From: an uncultured Ruminococcus sp.
GTDB lineage: Bacteria; Bacillota; Clostridia; Oscillospirales; Ruminococcaceae
Direction of reading: 5' to 3'
Length of the DNA stretch: 64,000 bases
NCBI GenBank assembly: GCA_900545345.1
Contig: UQYQ01000001.1
Location: 124,001 to 188,000 of the forward strand
Position 1 is the stretch's first letter. Every line of letters begins with the position of its first letter. Below are positions 43,978-53,318 of this stretch, piece after piece. Below the pieces are notes generated by a model, which was not told the DNA's origin, made no database searches, and saw only the letters and a list, made by a program, of their open reading frames with translations. The position numbers and the translations under genes were made by a program.

Positions 43978-45972
43978 TTATATATCCAGATTTTCTGCAT
44001 ACTTAGCGTTTTTCTCTATAAATTCTTTTCTGGGTGCAACCTTATCACCCATAAGAATTGTAAATATTTCATCAGCCTTTTGAGCATCTTCAAGCGATAT
44101 TTTAATCATTGTTCTTCTTTCAGGATCCATTGTTGTTTCCCATAGCTGTTCAGGGTCCATTTCACCGAGACCTTTATATCTTTGAACTTCAACTTTCAAA
44201 TTTCCGTCACCTGAAAGCTCTTTAATATATTCATCTCTTTCTTCATCTGAAAAAGCATATCTGACTTGTTTTCCTCTGTAAACTTTAAATAAAGGAGGCT
44301 GTGCTATATAAATATGACCTTGAATAATCAATTCTTTCATAAATCTAAAGAAGAAAGTCAAAAGAAGCGTTCTGATATGGCTTCCGTCCACATCGGCATC
44401 GGCCATAATAATAATTTTTCCGTAACGAAGTCTTGTTATATCGAAATCTTCACCGATGCTTGTTCCTAAAGCCGTTACTACAGGCATAAGCTTTTCATTG
44501 CCGTAAACTTTATCAATTCTCGCTTTTTCTACATTAAGCATTTTTCCCCATAAAGGTAAAATAGCCTGAAATCTTCTGTCTCTGCCCTCTTTAGCAGAGC
44601 CACCCGCTGAATCTCCCTCGACGATGTATATTTCAGTTCCGTCTGCACCTTTTTCCGAACAGTCTGCAAGTTTTCCAGGAAGCTGTGCTGATTCAAGTGC
44701 AGATTTTCTTCTTGTCAAATCTCTTGCTTTTTTAGCTGCTTCTCTTGCTCGTTGAGCAGCCATTGATTTTTCAAAAATAGCCTTTGCAACTGAAGGATTT
44801 TCTTCAAGATAATTCATAAGCTTTTCAGTTACTATCTTATCAACCAAAGGTCTTACTTCCGGATTTCCGAGTCTTCCTTTTGTCTGTCCTTCAAATTCAC
44901 AATTGGTCAGCTTAACAGAAACTATAGCTGTTATACCCTCACGAACATCATCGCCTAAAAGTTTTTCACCGTCTTTTAAAAGATTAAATTTTTTTCCGTA
45001 TTCATTTAAAACTTTGGTAAGTGCGTTTTTAAATCCTGTTTCGTGAGTTCCGCCGTCAATAGTGTGAATATTGTTAGCAAAGCTCATTACAAAATCGTTA
45101 TAGCTGTCATTATATTGAAGTGCAACCTCAGCATAGCTGTCACCGGCTGAACCGTTTATATAAATAACCTCAGGAATAATAGCTTCAAGCCCTCTGACTT
45201 TGTGTATGTGAGTAACAAATTCTCTTATACCGCCTTCATAATGCAAAGTTTCGGATTTAATATCATTATCATCCCTGACATCAGAAAATACGATTTTTAT
45301 TCCCGCATTTAAAAATGCCTGCTCACGAAGCCTTTTCAGCAGAATTTCATAATCATTAACTGTCTCGGAATAAATCTCAGGGTCAGCTTTAAACATAACC
45401 GATGTTCCTGTCCTGTCGGTTTTTCCTATAATCTTAAGCTGTTCAGAATAATGTCCCCTGTCAAACCTTTGGAAATGTACATTTTCACCGTCATATACGG
45501 TCAATTCAAGCCATTCGGAAAGAGCATTTACAACCGAAGCGCCTACTCCGTGAAGTCCTCCTGCAACTTTATATCCGCCGCCGCCGAATTTTCCGCCGGC
45601 ATGTAAAATTGTATATACAACAGTTGCGGCAGAAATACCTTCTTTTGGGTGAATACCTGTTGGTATTCCTCGTCCGTCATCAGATACTTTGATAATTTCA
45701 CCAGGCAAAATTTCTACTTTTATTTCATTGCAATAACCTGCTAAAGCTTCATCGATAGAGTTATCGACTATTTCATAAACTAAGTGATGCAAACCTCTTG
45801 AACCGGTTGAACCGATATACATACCGGGTCTTTTTCTTACTGCTTCAAGCCCTTCTAAAACTTGAATTTGATTTTCATCATAGTTATTGCTTTTTTCAAC
45901 CTGAGAAAGATTTTCGTTTGATATTTCATCAACCTTTGTTATCTCTTCGTTTTTAATTTCCTGATTGTCCAA
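43978..45972 (-). CDS. gyrB: DNA gyrase subunit B
   Basis: This 664-residue ATPase subunit has the GHKL domain (VDNSIDEALAGYC, GRGIPTGIH, GLHGVGASVVNALS), the TOPRIM domain (EGDSAGGSAKEGRDR, MADADVDGSHIRTLL) and the C-terminal RYKGLGEMDPEQLW. A 30-residue polar extension precedes the usual start region. The start is a TTG with SD AAGGAGG. It is downstream of remB in the dnaA cluster. Confidence 0.98.
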   Translation of the reverse strand: MDNQEIKNEEITKVDEISNENLSQVEKSNNYDENQIQVLEGLEAVRKRPGMYIGSTGSRGLHHLVYEIVDNSIDEALAGYCNEIKVEILPGEIIKVSDDGRGIPTGIHPKEGISAATVVYTILHAGGKFGGGGYKVAGGLHGVGASVVNALSEWLELTVYDGENVHFQRFDRGHYSEQLKIIGKTDRTGTSVMFKADPEIYSETVNDYEILLKRLREQAFLNAGIKIVFSDVRDDNDIKSETLHYEGGIREFVTHIHKVRGLEAIIPEVIYINGSAGDSYAEVALQYNDSYNDFVMSFANNIHTIDGGTHETGFKNALTKVLNEYGKKFNLLKDGEKLLGDDVREGITAIVSVKLTNCEFEGQTKGRLGNPEVRPLVDKIVTEKLMNYLEENPSVAKAIFEKSMAAQRAREAAKKARDLTRRKSALESAQLPGKLADCSEKGADGTEIYIVEGDSAGGSAKEGRDRRFQAILPLWGKMLNVEKARIDKVYGNEKLMPVVTALGTSIGEDFDITRLRYGKIIIMADADVDGSHIRTLLLTFFFRFMKELIIQGHIYIAQPPLFKVYRGKQVRYAFSDEERDEYIKELSGDGNLKVEVQRYKGLGEMDPEQLWETTMDPERRTMIKISLEDAQKADEIFTILMGDKVAPRKEFIEKNAKYAENLDI

Positions 45973-46012
45973 AGTTATCCTCCTTAAATTTTACACACTA
46001 TTTCTGTTTTAT

Positions 46013-46273
46013 CTAAATTTCTTTTTTTAAAAATCTTTTCTTTAATGTTGACGGTGAAATCTGAGAAATATAAACAGTTTCATTAAAATTTTTATCCAAA
46101 CAAACAATAAAACTTTTCGGAAGTTCAAATGACACATTAACGATTCTTCTCATTTTTTCTGCGTTATTCAAATACTCTTTAGTAAATTTAGATATTGATG
46201 ATTTATCTATATCAAAAATCCCTATAAGATTTTTTGTATTTATTACAACATCATTTCCCAAATGCAAAAACAT
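46013..46273 (-). CDS. remB: RemB/YaaB-family regulator (DUF370)
   Basis: This 86-residue protein has the DUF370 start FLHLGNDVVINTKNLIGIFD. It lies between recF and gyrB, the position of B. subtilis yaaB (remB), whose product helps activate extracellular-matrix genes. The family is DNA-binding and forms rings. SD GAGGAAA. Function here is by position and family. Confidence 0.9.
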   Translation of the reverse strand: MFLHLGNDVVINTKNLIGIFDIDKSSISKFTKEYLNNAEKMRRIVNVSFELPKSFIVCLDKNFNETVYISQISPSTLKKRFLKKEI

Positions 46274-46307
46274 AAATTATTTCCTCAAATTTTTAACATT
46301 CATATTT

Positions 46308-47426
46308 TTATTTGTTGATAACTTTACCGTCATTTATATAAAATGTTTTTCCTATATTTTTATTTAAGTTAATATCTTCACAACAGGTTATAAATATCTG
46401 CATATCCGATATTCTGGACAAAACAAAATCCTGTCTTTTATTATCAAGCTCAGATAAAACATCATCGAGCAATATACAAGGCGATTCTTTGGTTTCTTCA
46501 AAAAGAATATAAGCCTGTGCTATTTTAAAAATCAATGCAACAGACCTGCACTGTCCCTGAGAACCGAATTCACGGCAATTAAGCCCGTTAATGTTAGAAA
46601 TCAAATCATCTCTTTGAACACCTATAGAAGTAAAACCTATCTTTAAATCTTCCTGTCTTGATTTTTTAAGCTTTTCTAAATATTCATCGGCCATTTCACC
46701 GTTATAATCGGTTCTGTTTTCCAAGTTTTTAAAAACAGAAGATTCATACAATACTTCAAGTTTTTCTTTTCCCTGAGAAATTTCATCATATAATCTACCT
46801 GCAAAAATATTAAGTTTTTTTGTATAGGTATATCTTAAAACCGAAATATAAGATCCAAGTCTTGATAACTGTTCATCCCATACATCTAATTCTTCAATAC
46901 TTGACTTGCCTAAATTTATATTTTTCAAAAGAAAATTACGCTGAATTAATATTTCATCATACTTATTTAAAACTTTTCTATATGAATTTTTAATTTGCGA
47001 AGCACAAATATCTAAAAATTTTCTTCTGTTTTCAGGAGAACCTTTTGATAATGACAAATCTTCAGGAGTAAAAATAACACAATTGAGATTTCCGAATAAA
47101 TCTGAATGATTTTTTAATGGAACTCCGTTTAATTTTATTTGCTTATCCTTTAAATTTAATTTTGAAAGATTATACTCAATTTTTTGATTTCTGAAATTAT
47201 TTTCAAAAGACAATTCAATATGAAAGCTTTGTTCGTTTAAATTAATTAAATCTTTATCTTTAGAATTTCTGAAGCTTTTTAAACCGCTGCAAAGCCAAAT
47301 TGCTTCTATTAGATTTGTTTTTCCCTGAGCATTATCACCGCAGATAACATTAATTCTTTTATCTGCTTTAATATCAATAGAAGACAGATTTTTAAATCCG
47401 TCAATTTTTATATTTGATATAAACAT
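46308..47426 (-). CDS. recF: DNA replication and repair protein RecF
   Basis: This 372-residue SMC-like ATPase has Walker A GDNAQGKTN, the signature GSQGQCRS and Walker B ILLDDVLSELD. It helps load RecA at gapped DNA. It lies 4 nt after yaaA and before remB, the standard Firmicute order. Length normal. Confidence 0.97.
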   Translation of the reverse strand: MFISNIKIDGFKNLSSIDIKADKRINVICGDNAQGKTNLIEAIWLCSGLKSFRNSKDKDLINLNEQSFHIELSFENNFRNQKIEYNLSKLNLKDKQIKLNGVPLKNHSDLFGNLNCVIFTPEDLSLSKGSPENRRKFLDICASQIKNSYRKVLNKYDEILIQRNFLLKNINLGKSSIEELDVWDEQLSRLGSYISVLRYTYTKKLNIFAGRLYDEISQGKEKLEVLYESSVFKNLENRTDYNGEMADEYLEKLKKSRQEDLKIGFTSIGVQRDDLISNINGLNCREFGSQGQCRSVALIFKIAQAYILFEETKESPCILLDDVLSELDNKRQDFVLSRISDMQIFITCCEDINLNKNIGKTFYINDGKVINK

Positions 47427-47430
47427 AAAT

Positions 47431-47649
47431 TTATATTATTTCTATCTCCATACCTAATTCTTCAACAGTAACTATGTCGCCTCTACGAACTTTTTTACCT
47501 CTCATAGTACAAACCTCACCGTTGAATTTAACAGCACCGTCTAAAATTATTTCTTTTGCTATTCCTCCTGTTTCGGCAATACCCGAAAACTTTAGAAGTG
47601 AATCCAATTTTATAAATTCGGTTTTAATTTCGACTTTTTCTTTTTTCAT
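47431..47649 (-). CDS. yaaA: S4-domain RNA-binding protein YaaA
   Basis: This 72-residue S4-domain protein has the segments LLKFSGIAETGGIAKEII and MRGKKVRRGDIV, between dnaN and recF as in most Firmicutes. The family is linked to 50S ribosome assembly. I chose the ATG at 47649; an in-frame GTG at 47661, 2 nt after dnaN, would add four residues and cannot be excluded. Confidence 0.92.
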   Translation of the reverse strand: MKKEKVEIKTEFIKLDSLLKFSGIAETGGIAKEIILDGAVKFNGEVCTMRGKKVRRGDIVTVEELGMEIEII

Positions 47650-47663
47650 TTTTAATCTCACTT

Positions 47664-48770
47664 TTATTCATTTTTTAATCTAACAGGTAAAACTAAAAAT
47701 GTATAATTATTTGAATTCAGTGGAACAATCTTCATAGGAAGATTTCCACCGTTCATCTGAAATTTTACCCTATCATCAGTGATTGTTTTTAAAGGATCAA
47801 GTAAAAATTTGCAGTTAAAGCCGATTTCAATCATAGGGCCTGTAATATCAATATTTATTTCATCATTGATTTTTCCTATAGCAGTTGAACATGAAAGATT
47901 TAATTGTCCGTTATCGAAAATACATCTAACCGGGCTTTTTACTCTTTCATTAATCAGAAGTGAAGCTCTTTCCAGACAATCAATCATATCTTTTGTATTG
48001 ACTATAACTTCTGTAACACAAGTATTCGGAATGGAACCTTTATAGTTATGAAATTCTCCTTCAATTAATCTTGAATAAACCAAATATCCTGATATATCGA
48101 AAATGATATGCTTTTTAGAAATGTAAATTATACAATTTTCTTCATCATCTTCTTTTAAAAGCTTTATAACTTCTCTTAAAGCATTTGAAGGAACAACAAA
48201 TTTATAATCATTTGCTGTATTTATATTTTCTGTTCTTACAGCAAGTCTGTATCCGTCAAGAGACACCATATTGAATATTCCGTTTTGAATTTCAAAAAGT
48301 TCACCTTTTAAAATCGGCTTTGTATCAGTCAAAGAAACAGCAAATATTGTTTGTCTTATCATATCTTTTAAAATACCCTGAGATACGGCAAATTTATCTT
48401 CACTGTCAGCTTCGGGAAGTTCAGGATATTCTTCAGCAGACATTGCACTTACTGTATATTCAGTCGAACCTCCTGAAATTTTAACCTGCATATTAGAACT
48501 GATTTCAAGTAAAATATCTTCAGTAGGCATTCTTTTTATAATATCAGATAAAAGTCTTGAATTTACTATAAATTCACCTATATCTTCAGATTTAACCGAT
48601 ATCTCTGTTTTAATACCTATTTCTAAATCATAACCTGTTAATTCAAGAATATTATTCTGAAGCTTCATCTTTATTCCTTCAAGTGCAGGAATAGTGGATT
48701 TATCCGAAACTGCTTTCGATACATTTATAACAGCTTCATATAAACTTTGTTTATTACATATTAGTTTCAT
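47664..48770 (-). CDS. dnaN: DNA polymerase III beta sliding clamp
   Basis: This 368-residue protein has the three-domain clamp pattern; MKLICNKQSLYEAVINVSKAV-like start, EFIVNSRLL and the C-terminal MKIVPLNSNNYTFLVLPVR are recognisable. It encircles DNA and holds the polymerase. I place the start at the ATG of MKLIC because homologues begin there. A GTG 9 nt upstream (48779) has better SD spacing (AAAGG), so it may be the real start. Confidence 0.96.
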   Translation of the reverse strand: MKLICNKQSLYEAVINVSKAVSDKSTIPALEGIKMKLQNNILELTGYDLEIGIKTEISVKSEDIGEFIVNSRLLSDIIKRMPTEDILLEISSNMQVKISGGSTEYTVSAMSAEEYPELPEADSEDKFAVSQGILKDMIRQTIFAVSLTDTKPILKGELFEIQNGIFNMVSLDGYRLAVRTENINTANDYKFVVPSNALREVIKLLKEDDEENCIIYISKKHIIFDISGYLVYSRLIEGEFHNYKGSIPNTCVTEVIVNTKDMIDCLERASLLINERVKSPVRCIFDNGQLNLSCSTAIGKINDEINIDITGPMIEIGFNCKFLLDPLKTITDDRVKFQMNGGNLPMKIVPLNSNNYTFLVLPVRLKNE

Positions 48771-48896
48771 AATAATCACATTTACCTTTCTGCAAAACTT
48801 TCAAATTTATATTTTTAAAAACAACAAATATTGAGCGTAAAAAAATTTATTTTTAAAAATTTCTTTTAAAATAAATAAATAATATAAATAATGAAA

Positions 48897-48911
48897 TAGT
48901 AGTAGTAGTAG
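48897..48911 (+). repeat. (TAG)5 run, DnaA-trio-like
   Basis: Five perfect TAG trinucleotides. In B. subtilis, 3'-GAT-5' trios (TAG read 5'-3') next to DnaA boxes bind single-stranded DnaA at the unwinding site. Here the adjacent DnaA box is not recognisable. Confidence 0.6.
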
Positions 48912-49205
48912 AGGTTGTTTAAAACTATAAAAACTATGTCAAACGCCGTCTACGACTGGATTTATTGATAAACAAATTTTCAAAGGATATATAATATATT
49001 TAACAGGCATTGATTTTTTTTAACATGTTTAAACTTAAATCAACAGTTGAAAACTAAAAAGTTATATAAATAATTTTGAAAATCTTAGAATTCAAAAACT
49101 TTTGAAATTTTTATTTTAAAAGTTGATTTATATTTTTGTTAAAAAAATTGAATTCTTCATTTTTTTATGTTTTAAACCACAAAAATTCGCAGAAATCATA
49201 AAATC

Positions 49206-49229
49206 ATATTTGTTGAAATATTTGTTGAA
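49206..49229 (+). repeat. Tandem 12-bp direct repeat
   Basis: The unit ATATTTGTTGAA occurs twice head to tail, 35 nt from the dnaA stop codon, and is followed by a partial third copy GGTTGAAATG. Confidence 0.85.
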
Positions 49230-49264
49230 ATCGGTTGAAATGATAATTTTGTAAAAGTAACAAT

Positions 49265-50629
49265 TTATATTTCCTTTAAATTTTTTATTATATCATTAAC
49301 TGTTTCTTTCAAATCAGCATTTGAGTCAAGCATTTTTTTTACATCTTTATAGTTAATTGTCATAGTTGAATGGTCACGCTTGAGTTCATCACCTATTTCA
49401 GTATAACTTAGTCCTTTTACTTCTCTTATTACATATATAGATATTTTTCTTGCAAGAGAGATAGGTGCGTTTCTGCTTGGTGAGCGAATATCATCAGGAG
49501 TTACATTAAATGCTGCTGAAACATCTGATAAAATTCTGTCAACAGTAATATCAGCAGGCTGATTCTCTATTAAATTTTCTCTTATTACCTTTTGCGCCAT
49601 TGCTATTGAAGGTTTTTCATTTGAAAACATAGTGAGTGCTGTAATTTTATTAACCGCACCTTCAAGCTGTCTTATATTAGTTTTTATTTTCTCGGCAATA
49701 AGTCTTGAAACAGGGTCAGGAATTTCAATATTTAAAAGTTCGGCTTTTCTTTTTATAATGGCCATTCTTGTTTCAAAATCAGGAGGCTGGATGTCAGCTT
49801 GTACACCTCTGACAAATCTGCTTTTAATTCTGTCCTCTAATTTTGATATTTTCGTAGGAGAAATATCTGAGGTGAGTACAATTTGTTTTCCATGATTATA
49901 AAGTTCATTGAATGTATGGAAAAATTCTTCCTGTGTTTGTTCTTTTTTAGATAGAAACTGAATATCATCCATTAAAAGAAAATCTACGTTTCTGTATTTT
50001 TGATGAAAAGATTCGGTATCACGATTAGTAATTGCTGTGATAAGTTCATTGGCAAATGTTTCACAGGTTACATACATAATGTTCTTTTCAGGATTTCTTA
50101 TTTTTACTTCATGTTCAATAGCTTTTAGAAGATGAGTTTTTCCAAGTCCTGAATCGCCGTATATAAACAAAGGATTGAATATAACTTTATTTCCTATATT
50201 GCCTGAATCTGCATTCATACCGGCAACAGCAGTACAAAATGCATATGCGAGTTCATTAGATTTACCTTTAATAAAATTGTCGAAGGTGAGGTCATATAAA
50301 CCGTCGTTAAGTGAACGTTCTAAATGTTTTTCATTTTCAATGACATAATTAAATTGCTGACTGTCATCCATGATTTCATTTTTATTTGAGATACTTACTT
50401 CAACATCTATACCTAAAACTTCCGAAAATGATTTTTTTATTAAATCATAATAAAAGTCCATGACTGTTTGTTTTGCAAATTCACTTTGAGCAAAAATATA
50501 TGCAGTTTTATTTTCAAGTTTATCTGCTTCAAGCGGCTTAATCCATTTGTCAAAACCGATTTGACTGACATTCGGATCAGCAAGGCAATGCTTTTTCACA
50601 TCTTCAAAAACTTCTGAAAAAGAATCCAC
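49265..50629 (-). CDS. dnaA: Chromosomal replication initiator DnaA
   Basis: This 454-residue AAA+ initiator has domain I (about 1-85), a linker, the ATPase with Walker A GDSGLGKTH and Walker B FLLMDDIQF, and the domain IV DnaA-box reader with RDHSTMTINY. It opens the origin for replication. The start is a GTG preceded by SD GGAGG at 10 nt. It heads the minus-strand replication cluster and diverges from rpmH. Confidence 0.98.
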   Translation of the reverse strand: MDSFSEVFEDVKKHCLADPNVSQIGFDKWIKPLEADKLENKTAYIFAQSEFAKQTVMDFYYDLIKKSFSEVLGIDVEVSISNKNEIMDDSQQFNYVIENEKHLERSLNDGLYDLTFDNFIKGKSNELAYAFCTAVAGMNADSGNIGNKVIFNPLFIYGDSGLGKTHLLKAIEHEVKIRNPEKNIMYVTCETFANELITAITNRDTESFHQKYRNVDFLLMDDIQFLSKKEQTQEEFFHTFNELYNHGKQIVLTSDISPTKISKLEDRIKSRFVRGVQADIQPPDFETRMAIIKRKAELLNIEIPDPVSRLIAEKIKTNIRQLEGAVNKITALTMFSNEKPSIAMAQKVIRENLIENQPADITVDRILSDVSAAFNVTPDDIRSPSRNAPISLARKISIYVIREVKGLSYTEIGDELKRDHSTMTINYKDVKKMLDSNADLKETVNDIIKNLKEI

Positions 50630-50696
50630 TATTTAAAACCTCCGATATTTTTTGTAGTTTTAAGGGCATAAAAATCCATTAAAAATTATTAAGCTA

Positions 50697-50725
50697 ATTA
50701 TAGCATATTTTTAATAAAAAAACAA
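50697..50725 (-). promoter_or_regulatory. Probable dnaA promoter
   Basis: Minus-strand TTGTTT (50720-50725), a 17-nt spacer and TATAAT (50697-50702), 67 nt before the GTG start. Confidence 0.6.
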
Positions 50726-50940
50726 GCAAATTCTTCAGAATTTTTTTAAAATCAATATATATTATATATAGTATATATTATTATTTTAATTTTTTTATAA
50801 AAAAAGCAGAGAAGCTGTGATTTTTTGAAAATAAATTCTTTAATATTTATAAAAAATAGTATTACCAATTTTAATTTTATACTATATCTTGTGTTTGCAA
50901 ACTGATTATAATAATTATTTGTAAAAATATCTTAAATAAC

Positions 50941-50970
50941 TTGACAAATCACTTATAATTATACTATAAT
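50941..50970 (+). promoter_or_regulatory. rpmH promoter
   Basis: TTGACA (50941-50946), 18-nt spacer, TATAAT (50965-50970), 98 nt before rpmH. Confidence 0.85.
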
Positions 50971-51068
50971 ATTAAATCGAAAGGCTTTAAATCTAAGATG
51001 ATTTAAAATTAAATATTTCAACAGAGTTGTTATATATATTAATAACTCATGGAAGGGAGGAAAAAAGG

Positions 51069-51203
51069 ATGAAAAGAACTTTTCAGCCAAAGAAAAGACA
51101 TGCTCAGAAAGAACATGGTTTCAGAAAAAGAATGTCTACAAGAAACGGACGCAAGATTTTATCTCGCAGAAGACAAAAAGGTAGAAAAAAAATTAGCTAC
51201 TAA
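51069..51203 (+). CDS. rpmH: 50S ribosomal protein L34
   Basis: This 44-residue, strongly basic protein matches L34 over its full length (MKRTFQPKKRHAQKEHGF, RRRQKGRKKISY). It is preceded by SD GGGAGGAA and a consensus promoter. It opens the rightward rpmH-rnpA-yidD-yidC-jag-mnmE block next to the origin. Confidence 0.98.
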   Translation: MKRTFQPKKRHAQKEHGFRKRMSTRNGRKILSRRRQKGRKKISY

Positions 51204-51207
51204 TTCG

Positions 51208-51266
51208 CTGACCACTGATACTACTAATTTGAATTAGCCTAGTATTATAGTGGTCTTTTGTTTTTA
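51208..51266 (+). terminator. Terminator/attenuator between rpmH and rnpA
   Basis: GACCACT (51210-51216) pairs with AGTGGTC (51249-51255), with further pairing inside (ATACT with AGTAT), then a T-rich run. It should lower transcription of rnpA and downstream genes relative to rpmH. Confidence 0.8.
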
Positions 51267-51291
51267 TATTTTATTTTAATTTGAGGTTTAT

Positions 51292-51654
51292 ATGCTTTTT
51301 ACTACAATTATAAAATCAAATAAGGATTTTATGAGGGCTTACAGAAAAGGAAAATTTACAGCAAATAAGATTGTTTCCGTATATTTTTTTCAAAACAGAA
51401 GTCCCTATAACAGGATAGGAATAACAACCTCAAAAAAAATTGGAAATGCAGTAAAACGAAACAGAGCCAGGAGAATTATAAGAGAGGCTTACAGAAATAC
51501 AGAAACCCTATTTCCTGTAGGTTATGATGTCGTTTTTGTAGCAAGACCGGATATTATATCTGTAAAATCAACAGATATTGAAAAATTTATAAAAAAAAGA
51601 GTTATAAAAGAAATAAACAGGCAATTCAAAATTAAGAAAAATGATAATCATTGA
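51292..51654 (+). CDS. rnpA: Ribonuclease P protein component
   Basis: This 120-residue basic protein has the family signature GNAVKRNRARRIIREAYR (from about residue 50). It is the protein cofactor of the RNase P ribozyme that matures tRNA 5' ends. SD GAGG. Follows rpmH after a terminator hairpin, and is followed 23 nt later by yidD. Confidence 0.96.
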   Translation: MLFTTIIKSNKDFMRAYRKGKFTANKIVSVYFFQNRSPYNRIGITTSKKIGNAVKRNRARRIIREAYRNTETLFPVGYDVVFVARPDIISVKSTDIEKFIKKRVIKEINRQFKIKKNDNH

Positions 51655-51677
51655 ATGATTAATGAGTGAATAAATCG

Positions 51678-51929
51678 ATGAAAAAAATTTCTGATTTACT
51701 TATATTGATTTATCAAAAGTGTATATCTCCGCTTAAACCTGCTTGCTGCAAATATTATCCGACCTGTTCTGAATATGCAAAGCGCGCAGTGAAAAAGCAT
51801 GGATTAATTAAGGGATTGATTTTAGCCGTTTGGCGTCTGTTAAGGTGCAATCCTTGGAGCAACGGCGGCGTTGACAATGTTCCTGAAAGCTTTTGTATTT
51901 ATTCATTAAAAGACGGAAAACAAAAATAA
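51678..51929 (+). CDS. yidD: Membrane protein insertion efficiency factor YidD
   Basis: This 83-residue protein has an amphipathic N-terminal helix (LLILIYQKCISPLKP), the conserved CRYYPTCSEY-like motif (CKYYPTCSEYAKRA) and WRLLRCNPWSNGG. It helps YidC-dependent membrane insertion. I chose the ATG at 51678; a GTG at 51666 is in frame but neither start has a good SD. It lies just upstream of yidC. Confidence 0.94.
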   Translation: MKKISDLLILIYQKCISPLKPACCKYYPTCSEYAKRAVKKHGLIKGLILAVWRLLRCNPWSNGGVDNVPESFCIYSLKDGKQK

Positions 51930-51943
51930 AGGAGAATAATATT

Positions 51944-53284
51944 ATGTGGAATATTCCTATAATTACACCATTGCTGGGATATCTGATGAAGCTGTGCTAC
52001 ATAGTTTTTAAAAACTATGGATTAGCATTAATTGTATTTACACTTATTATTAAGCTTATAACCGTACCATTTCAGATTAAGCAGCAGAAAAATACTGCGA
52101 AGATGGCTAAATTTCAGCCGAGGTTAAAAAAATTACAGCAAAAGTACGGTAAAAATAAAGAAAAATATCAGGAAGAAATGATGAAGCTTTATTCTGAAGA
52201 GGGCGTCAACCCTATGGGAAGCTGTCTTCCTATGATAATTACGATGGTAATTTTGTTTTCCATTGTAGGTGTAGTTTATGCTCCCCTTCAATATATTTCC
52301 GATATTGACGGAAAATCATTCAGTCTTTCGACTTCTTCAGGTCAAACAATGACAGATGCTGAAAATCTTGTGACTGACACCATTATTATCGCAAATAAGA
52401 TGAATAAAGAAGCTGAAGGAAAAACCTATAGTCAGCTGACAGAAGATGAAAAGAAAAAAATCTTCAGTGAAAAGGTTTTAAAAGATGATAATAAAGTAAA
52501 TAACATTACTATCAAGAGATTATCAGATGACTATGATGACGGACTTGAAAGGGTTGAAAAGGTATTTTCTGAATATTATTCCGAAAATAAAGAATTTACG
52601 GAATTTCTTTTAGATGATAAAAAGCTTTCAAGTGCACTTTATTCAAGACCTCAATTATTAATGTTTAAGCTTTCTGATAACGGATACGGTCAGATGTTTG
52701 ATGTTGTTGACAAAGGCATTAATGAAGATCTTGAAAGAGTTGATTATACTTTCTTCGGAATTCCGCTTAGTGAAATGCCAAGCTGGTCATCACTTTATGT
52801 ACTGATTCCTATCAGCTCATTCTTGTTCCAATTAATTTTGACATTTATTTCTCAGCGTTATCAGAAAAAGAATAATCCTGCTGCAGCCAGCACGGGAATG
52901 GGAATGAATTTAATGCTTTATATAATGCCTTTATTCTCATTCTATATTGCTTTTAGATTCCCTGTCGGATTAGGTTTGTACTGGACATTGTCATCCTTCT
53001 ATTCATTAATTCAGACAGTTGTATTAAATAAAATTTATACACCTGAAAAGGTTGAAGCAATGGCTGAAAAGGACGCAAAGAAAAAAGGTTTTTATCAGAA
53101 AGCATTAGAAATGCAGCAGCAACAGGCAGGAGTTTCAAGCTCTGAAAAACCGGTTGATGATGAAGAATTTGATGAAGACAGAAAGTTAACAAAGTCTGAA
53201 AGAAAGCAAGCTGAGCTTAAAAGACTTCAGGAAGCCAGAAAGAGAATGGCTGAAAAATACGGCGACGAATACAGCGAAGATTAA
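51944..53284 (+). CDS. yidC: Membrane protein insertase YidC
   Basis: From the ATG at 51944 (SD AAAGGAGA) this is a 446-residue insertase. Helices occur near 5-20, 25-45, 100-125, 285-310, 330-350 and 355-380. The conserved membrane-exit segment LIIKLITVPFQIKQQ and the PMGSCLPMII loop are present. It has no lipobox, unlike B. subtilis SpoIIIJ, and carries an unusually long polar region of about 140 residues (about 135-270) after the third helix. The C-terminal tail is charged. Confidence 0.93.
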   Translation: MWNIPIITPLLGYLMKLCYIVFKNYGLALIVFTLIIKLITVPFQIKQQKNTAKMAKFQPRLKKLQQKYGKNKEKYQEEMMKLYSEEGVNPMGSCLPMIITMVILFSIVGVVYAPLQYISDIDGKSFSLSTSSGQTMTDAENLVTDTIIIANKMNKEAEGKTYSQLTEDEKKKIFSEKVLKDDNKVNNITIKRLSDDYDDGLERVEKVFSEYYSENKEFTEFLLDDKKLSSALYSRPQLLMFKLSDNGYGQMFDVVDKGINEDLERVDYTFFGIPLSEMPSWSSLYVLIPISSFLFQLILTFISQRYQKKNNPAAASTGMGMNLMLYIMPLFSFYIAFRFPVGLGLYWTLSSFYSLIQTVVLNKIYTPEKVEAMAEKDAKKKGFYQKALEMQQQQAGVSSSEKPVDDEEFDEDRKLTKSERKQAELKRLQEARKRMAEKYGDEYSED

Positions 53285-53318
53285 ATTTGTTTTAATATAA
53301 AGAAAGGAAAGTTAAATC

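Larger units (their letters stand above)
48780..49264. other. dnaA-dnaN intergenic region, candidate oriC part
   Basis: This 485-nt AT-rich gap has five tandem TAG trinucleotides (48897-48911), like DnaA-trio elements, followed by GTTGTTTAAAAC (48914-48925). Near dnaA there is a tandem 12-mer (49206-49229) carrying TGTTGAAA, with a further GGTTGAAA copy at 49233-49240 and GTTGAAA at 49046. I find no TTATCCACA-type DnaA box. Promoters of dnaN must also lie here. Confidence 0.55.
50630..51068. other. dnaA-rpmH intergenic region, candidate oriC part
   Basis: This 439-nt gap is where coding switches from minus to plus strand. It holds a run of alternating A/T (about 50752-50785) suited to unwinding, the divergent dnaA and rpmH promoters, and a minus-strand copy of TGTTGAAATATTT (51011-51023). 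Canonical DnaA boxes were not found by eye. Confidence 0.55.
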
